DNA of 28,494 bases from Coriobacteriia bacterium (GTDB lineage Bacteria; Actinomycetota; Coriobacteriia; Coriobacteriales; Atopobiaceae). Numbering within the stretch: the stretch's first letter is position 1; every line of letters begins with the position of its first letter. This document shows, in pieces, positions 23,816-28,494 of the stretch. The notes beneath the pieces were generated by a model. That model saw only the letters and a list, made by a program, of their open reading frames with translations, searched no databases and was not told the origin of the DNA. Made by a program: the position numbers and the translations under genes. The stretch spans positions 54,547 through 83,040 of the forward strand of contig QAKZ01000038.1 of NCBI GenBank assembly GCA_003150175.1, written 5' to 3'.

Positions 23816-24874
23816 TTACCGGCGGACGTGGATGGGGTCACCGGGGCGGACGGTACCGCCGCGCGTGACGACGGCGAAGACGCCGTCGGTCGGCATCACG
23901 CACTTGCCGGTGAGCCGGCGGATCTCGCAGTCGTTGTGGCACTGCTTGCCGATCTGCGTCATCGCGAGCTCGCACTCCCCGACCTCGAGCACCGTGCCCA
24001 CGGGGAGCTCCTTGAGCGAGAGGCCCCGCGTGAGGATGTTCTCGGCGAAGTCGCCCGCCGAGAGGTTGGGCAGCACCTCGCGCATGGAGTCGACGGACTC
24101 CTCGGGCAGGAGGCTCACCATGCGATGCCAGTTGCCGGCGTGCGCGTCGCCCGCGACGCCGTGGCCGACGACGAGCTCGATCGACTCCTGCGGCTTCTTG
24201 CGAGTGCCCTTCTTTTCGGAGATGGAGACCGCGACGACCGAGGCTGCCGGCCCCGTGGCGCAGGCCGTCCCGGCCGGCTCGGCAGCGTCGACCGAGCCTT
24301 CACCGTTCGCGCAGCCGTCCGCGCCGCGCACGAAGTGGCCGGAGGCGCCGCCGGACTTCTCGAGCAGGCGGACGCCGTCGATGACCATGTCGCGCTGGTG
24401 GGCTTTGAGCATGTCGTAGACGGTGAGGCCGGCAACGGAGGCGGCGGTAAGGGCCTCCATCTCGACGCCCGTCTCGCCGCAACAGCGGCAGGTCGCCTCG
24501 ATGGCGACGCCACAGTCGGCACCGGCGCCGCGGCAAGCGTCGCCCCCAGGGCCCGCAGCTCCGCCCGCGCCGCCCCCGCAGACCGCACCGCCGACGAGCT
24601 CGAAGCGCACGTCGACGCCGGTGAGCTGGATGGGGTGGCACATGGGAACGAGCTCCCAGCAGCGCTTGGCCGCCATGATGCCCGCGACCTGCGCCACCGC
24701 AAGCACGTCGCCCTTCTTGCAGCCGCCCGTGCGCACGAGCTCGAGCGTGGCCGGAGCCATGCGCACGAAGCCCGCCGCCCGCGCCACGCGCTGGGTCTTC
24801 TGCTTCGCCGAGACGTCGACCATGCGGGCGCGCCCCTGTTCGTTGATGTGGGTGAGGTCATTCGTGTGCGCCAT
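23816..24874 (-). CDS. moaC: MoaC-MOSC fusion protein (cyclic pyranopterin monophosphate synthase plus MOSC domain)
   Basis: The product has 352 residues. Residues 1-180 are MoaC, which with MoaA makes cyclic pyranopterin monophosphate. Visible are [51 protein letters not shown] with catalytic D154 and K157, and RDMVIDG. Residues about 95-122 are a Gly/Ala/Cys-rich insertion, and the usual TTGQTG stretch reads CRCCGETG. After a low-complexity linker (181-210) comes a MOSC domain (211-352: [42 protein letters not shown]), a fold linked to sulfur or Mo-cofactor transfer. GGGGGA lies 8 nt before ATG 24874, inside the moaA end. Co-transcription with moaA is assured by 4-nt spacing. Confidence 0.93.
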   Translation of the reverse strand: MAHTNDLTHINEQGRARMVDVSAKQKTQRVARAAGFVRMAPATLELVRTGGCKKGDVLAVAQVAGIMAAKRCWELVPMCHPIQLTGVDVRFELVGGAVCGGGAGGAAGPGGDACRGAGADCGVAIEATCRCCGETGVEMEALTAASVAGLTVYDMLKAHQRDMVIDGVRLLEKSGGASGHFVRGADGCANGEGSVDAAEPAGTACATGPAASVVAVSISEKKGTRKKPQESIELVVGHGVAGDAHAGNWHRMVSLLPEESVDSMREVLPNLSAGDFAENILTRGLSLKELPVGTVLEVGECELAMTQIGKQCHNDCEIRRLTGKCVMPTDGVFAVVTRGGTVRPGDPIHVRR

Positions 24875-24878
24875 GGCG

Positions 24879-25822
24879 CTATCCCCCGATCTCGTTCATG
24901 TCGCGCGCGGACTCGCTCGCGTGCGACTCGTCCATGTGATGGTACTTCGGCTTGGCCGCGATGGCCCCGCGCAGGGCGGCAAGAAGGGCCTCCCCCTCGA
25001 GCCCGCGCAGGTCGACCTCGGCCGAGGAGTGCAGGCAAGGCTTGCAGCGGCCGTCCGCCGTCACGCGGATGCGGCTGCAACCGTCGCAGAACTTGTGGCT
25101 CATCGGCCGGATGAGCCCGACGTTGCCCGCCCAGCCCGGCACGTGCCAGAGCTCGGCCACGCCGTCGCGGCCGCGCGACTCGGCGCCGGCGGGCAGCCGC
25201 CCGAGCACGTAGTCTGCCGGCAAGAAGCGCCCGCGCGGCCAGCCGGCGGCGGGGCCGATGGGCATGAGCTCGATGAAGCGCACGTCGACGGGCTCGTCCT
25301 TGGCCAGCGCCGCCAGGTGGGCGACCTCGTCGTCGTTGACGCCGCCCATGAGGACGGCGTTGATCTTCGTGCGGGCAAAGCCCGCCTCGCGCGCGGCGGC
25401 GATGCCGGCGAGGGCGTCGGCCAGCCTGCCGCAGCGCGTGATCTGCGCGTAGCGCTCGGGCCGCAGGGTGTCGAGGCTCACGTTCAGGCGCCCGAGGCCG
25501 GCGGCGCGCAGGTCGGCAGCGATGGGCGCGAGCTGGCACGCGTTCGTGGTCATGGCCACGTCCTCGACACCCGGCACCTCGGCCACCATGCGCACGAGGT
25601 CGACCACGCCGCGGCGCGCGAGCGGCTCACCGCCGGTGAGGCGGACCTTGCGCACGCCGAGCTCCGCGCAAGCGCGCACGATGCGCGCGAGCTCCTCGAA
25701 ACCCAGGATCTGGTCGTGCGCGAGCATCGGCACGCCGCCTTCCGGCATGCAGTACACGCAGCGGCAGTTACACCTGTCGGTAATGGAAAGGCGCAGGTAC
25801 TCGATGCTTCTGCCCTCGCGGT

Positions 25823-25829
<7 letters not shown>
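24879..25829 (-). CDS. moaA: GTP 3',8-cyclase
   Basis: This radical SAM enzyme starts molybdenum cofactor synthesis from GTP. The 316-residue product has the radical SAM motif C20-x3-C24-x2-C27, [16 protein letters not shown], and the second cluster motif C-x2-C-x13-C ([19 protein letters not shown]). It ends with the essential C-terminal Gly-Gly (NEIGG). The start is GTG 25829 ([19 protein letters not shown]), with AAAGGAGG about 6 nt upstream. It overlaps the 3' end of modC by 7 nt, so molybdate import and cofactor synthesis are translationally linked. The upstream frame extension to 25868 would remove the ribosome binding site. Confidence 0.96.
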
Positions 25830-27024
<1,195 letters not shown>

Positions 27025-27028
<4 letters not shown>

Positions 27029-27771
27029 CGCGCACCTCCCAGGCGCACGCTGCCGGGCTTGGCGGCGGACTTCGCGCCGGCCCTCGCGCCGGCCTTCGCG
27101 CCCGTCTTGCCCTTCTGCTCGAACCAGTTCATGGCAAGAAGGACCACAGCCGAGATACCGAGGTTGACCATGACCCACGCGAAGGCGCCCGCGTCGTCGT
27201 TCGTGCGCCACAGCTGGTAGACGGTGGTGGACACGGTGGCGGTGGAGCCGGGGGTGTAGCCGCAGATCATGGCGGTGGCGCCGTACTCGCCGAGCGCGCG
27301 GGCGAAGGCGAGCACCGCGCCCGCCACGATGCCCTGCTGGCAGCACGGCATCTTCACGCGCCAGAAGATCCAGCGCTCGGAGCGGCCGAGGGTGCGCGCC
27401 GCGTCGGCGAGGTTCTCGTCGAAGGACTCGAAGGCGCCGCGGGCGGTGCGGTACATGAGCGGGAAGCTCACCACGACGGTGGCCAGGATCGCCGCGTACC
27501 ACACCATGGTGAGCTTGATGCCGAAGGTGCTCAGCAGCCAGGCGCCGACAGTGCGCCGGGGGCCGAAGACGCGCAGCAGGAGGTAGCCGACGACGGTCGG
27601 CGGCAAGACGAGCGGCAGTGTGAGCACGACGTCCAGCACGCCCTTGACCACGCGCGACGCGCGGGCCACGACGTTGGCGAGGAATATGCCGAGGAAGTAC
27701 ACGATCGCGGTCGAGACCGCGGCGATCCTCACCGAGTTGTACAGCGGATACCAGTCCATGCGCCCATCCAT
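27025..27771 (-). CDS. modB: Molybdate ABC transporter permease
   Basis: The 248-residue inner-membrane permease has about five hydrophobic segments. The EAA loop is present (DAARTLGRSERWIFWRVKMP), and GEYGATAMICGYTPGSTATVSTTVY is typical of ModB. The C-terminus carries a basic low-complexity tail (GAKAGARAGAKSAAKPG). The start is uncertain: ATG 27771 and ATG 27759 (MDWYPLYNSVRIA) are both possible and neither has a strong ribosome binding site. A 96-bp palindromic element occupies the space just upstream. It is coupled to modC by an ATGA overlap. Confidence 0.94.
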
Positions 27772-27774
27772 CCG

Positions 27775-27870
27775 TGGGACAAAAGGGACGGGGGATTTTG
27801 TCCCAAATTGTGGAGATTCTCCTCCCCACCATCACATTTTGGGACAAAATCCCCCGTCCCTTTTGTCCCA
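27775..27870. repeat. 96-bp two-level palindrome between modA and modB
   Basis: The left arm (27775-27807) and right arm (27838-27870) are perfect 33-bp inverted repeats. Each arm is itself a hairpin, with TGGGACAAAA and TTTTGTCCCA flanking GGGACGGGGGA. The loop between them contains CTCC and CCCC runs. It lies in the modA-modB gap of the operon. Confidence 0.9.
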
Positions 27871-27876
27871 GAACCG

Positions 27877-28494
27877 CTACGCCGTGGCGAGCGGGGTGAA
27901 GCCGACCTCGCTGAAGCACTTGGAGGCCTCGGTGCCCTTGAGGAACTCGAGGAAGAGCTTGGCGCCCTCGGCCTGCGGCGCGTTCTTCATCGCGGCCACG
28001 GGGTAGACGACCTGGCCGCACATCTCCTTGGTGGCCTCGTCGACCACGGTGAGGCCCGCGGAGAACGCGTCGGTCTTGTAGATGACGCCGCAGTCCACGG
28101 CGCCCTCGGAGACCTGGGAGGTGACCTCCTTGACGTTCGTGCCGTAGGTGATGCAGCCGTCCTTGGCCAGCGCCTCCTCGTCGAGCTCGTAGTAGGCCAG
28201 GATCTTCTGGGTGTACTGGCCCACGGGAACGTCGGAGTTGCCCATGCTCAGCAGGATCTCGCCGGACTTGAGGCGCTCGGCCAGGTCGTTGAAGTCAATG
28301 ATCTTCTTGGGGTTGCCCTCGGGAACGACGAGGGTGACCTTGTTCTCGAGGATGTCGAAGCGGGTGGCGTGGTCGACGAAGTCGAGGCCCTCGTCGTTGC
28401 CCTTCTCGGCCTCGGCGTCGAGCGCGTTCATCTGCTTCTGGCCCGCGGAGATGAAGACGTCGCAGTCGGCGCCCTCCTGGATCTGGGTCTTGAG
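27877..28494 (-). CDS. modA: Molybdate-binding protein, C-terminal part (cut by window edge)
   Basis: This is the periplasmic/lipoprotein-type substrate-binding component of the molybdate importer. The N-terminus with signal sequence lies beyond the right edge; 205 codons are visible. Characteristic stretches are CDVFISAGQKQMNAL (oxyanion-binding loop), LVVPEGNP, GNSDVPVGQYTQKIL, DCGVIYKTDA and VVYPVAAMKNA, ending in FLKGTEASKCFSEVGFTPL. All are typical of ModA/WtpA-like proteins. It is first of the visible mod-moa operon, separated from modB by the large palindrome, which may lower expression of downstream genes relative to this one, as binding proteins are often made in excess. Molybdate versus tungstate preference cannot be told here. 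Confidence 0.93.
   Translation of the reverse strand, partial: LKTQIQEGADCDVFISAGQKQMNALDAEAEKGNDEGLDFVDHATRFDILENKVTLVVPEGNPKKIIDFNDLAERLKSGEILLSMGNSDVPVGQYTQKILAYYELDEEALAKDGCITYGTNVKEVTSQVSEGAVDCGVIYKTDAFSAGLTVVDEATKEMCGQVVYPVAAMKNAPQAEGAKLFLEFLKGTEASKCFSEVGFTPLATA

Overview
The window is high-GC DNA in which almost every gene sits in G/C-third-position codons, so opposite strands carry very long meaningless open frames. Several genes start with TTG or GTG (rpsA, nadK, one ABC half-transporter, a CoA ligase, moaA). Gene content and protein style point to an anaerobic, probably gut-dwelling actinobacterium of class Coriobacteriia (Collinsella/Enorma/Olsenella-like). Indicators are indolepyruvate:ferredoxin oxidoreductase, a large molybdenum-cofactor operon, hybrid sensor kinases without an output domain, and abundant short palindromic intergenic repeats. 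The genus is inference; no rRNA is present.

Layout. Positions 1-3300 hold the 5' part of rpsA (minus), a divergent HAD hydrolase, a small membrane-anchored metal-binding protein with a DtxR/IdeR-like operator, and a microbial-type PARG. Positions 3290-5808 (minus) are the nadK-recN pair. Positions 5960-9573 (minus) encode a heterodimeric ABC exporter with one degenerate ATP site. Positions 9721-11487 (minus) are aspS, with residues typical of a non-discriminating AspRS. Positions 11659-12770 (plus) hold a phosphoglycolate-phosphatase-like HAD protein and a small conserved-looking protein of unknown function. A 420-bp gene-free stretch follows, with a terminator and a 126-bp palindromic element. 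Positions 13193-15003 (minus) are gldA and a free-standing PTS EIIA(Glc) domain protein. Positions 15214-17271 (minus) are a hybrid histidine kinase with two receiver domains.

Divergent from the kinase, 17450-21549 (plus) is an operon of AMP-forming acyl-CoA ligase, iorA and iorB. It suggests oxidative decarboxylation of aryl-2-oxoacids from amino acids to aryl-CoA thioesters and possibly free aryl acids. It ends in a cluster of about eight copies of a 25-bp repeat, some of whose inverted pairs form terminator-like hairpins.

From the right edge to 22087 (all minus) runs modA-modB-modC-moaA-moaC/MOSC-moeA-like-mogA: molybdate uptake followed by cofactor synthesis, with overlapping genes at modB/modC and modC/moaA. 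Unusual points are the MoaC-MOSC fusion with a Gly/Ala/Cys-rich insertion, GKKG-type low-complexity inserts in ModC (one encoded by a 14-bp-arm palindrome), and a 96-bp two-level palindrome between modA and modB. Three dispersed 31-bp palindromes (AAAGGGAC/GTCCCTTT core) also occur. No CRISPR array, phage, transposase, tRNA or rRNA was seen. The most distinctive material is the repeat biology and the ligase-iorAB operon rather than a clearly new defence or mobile system.
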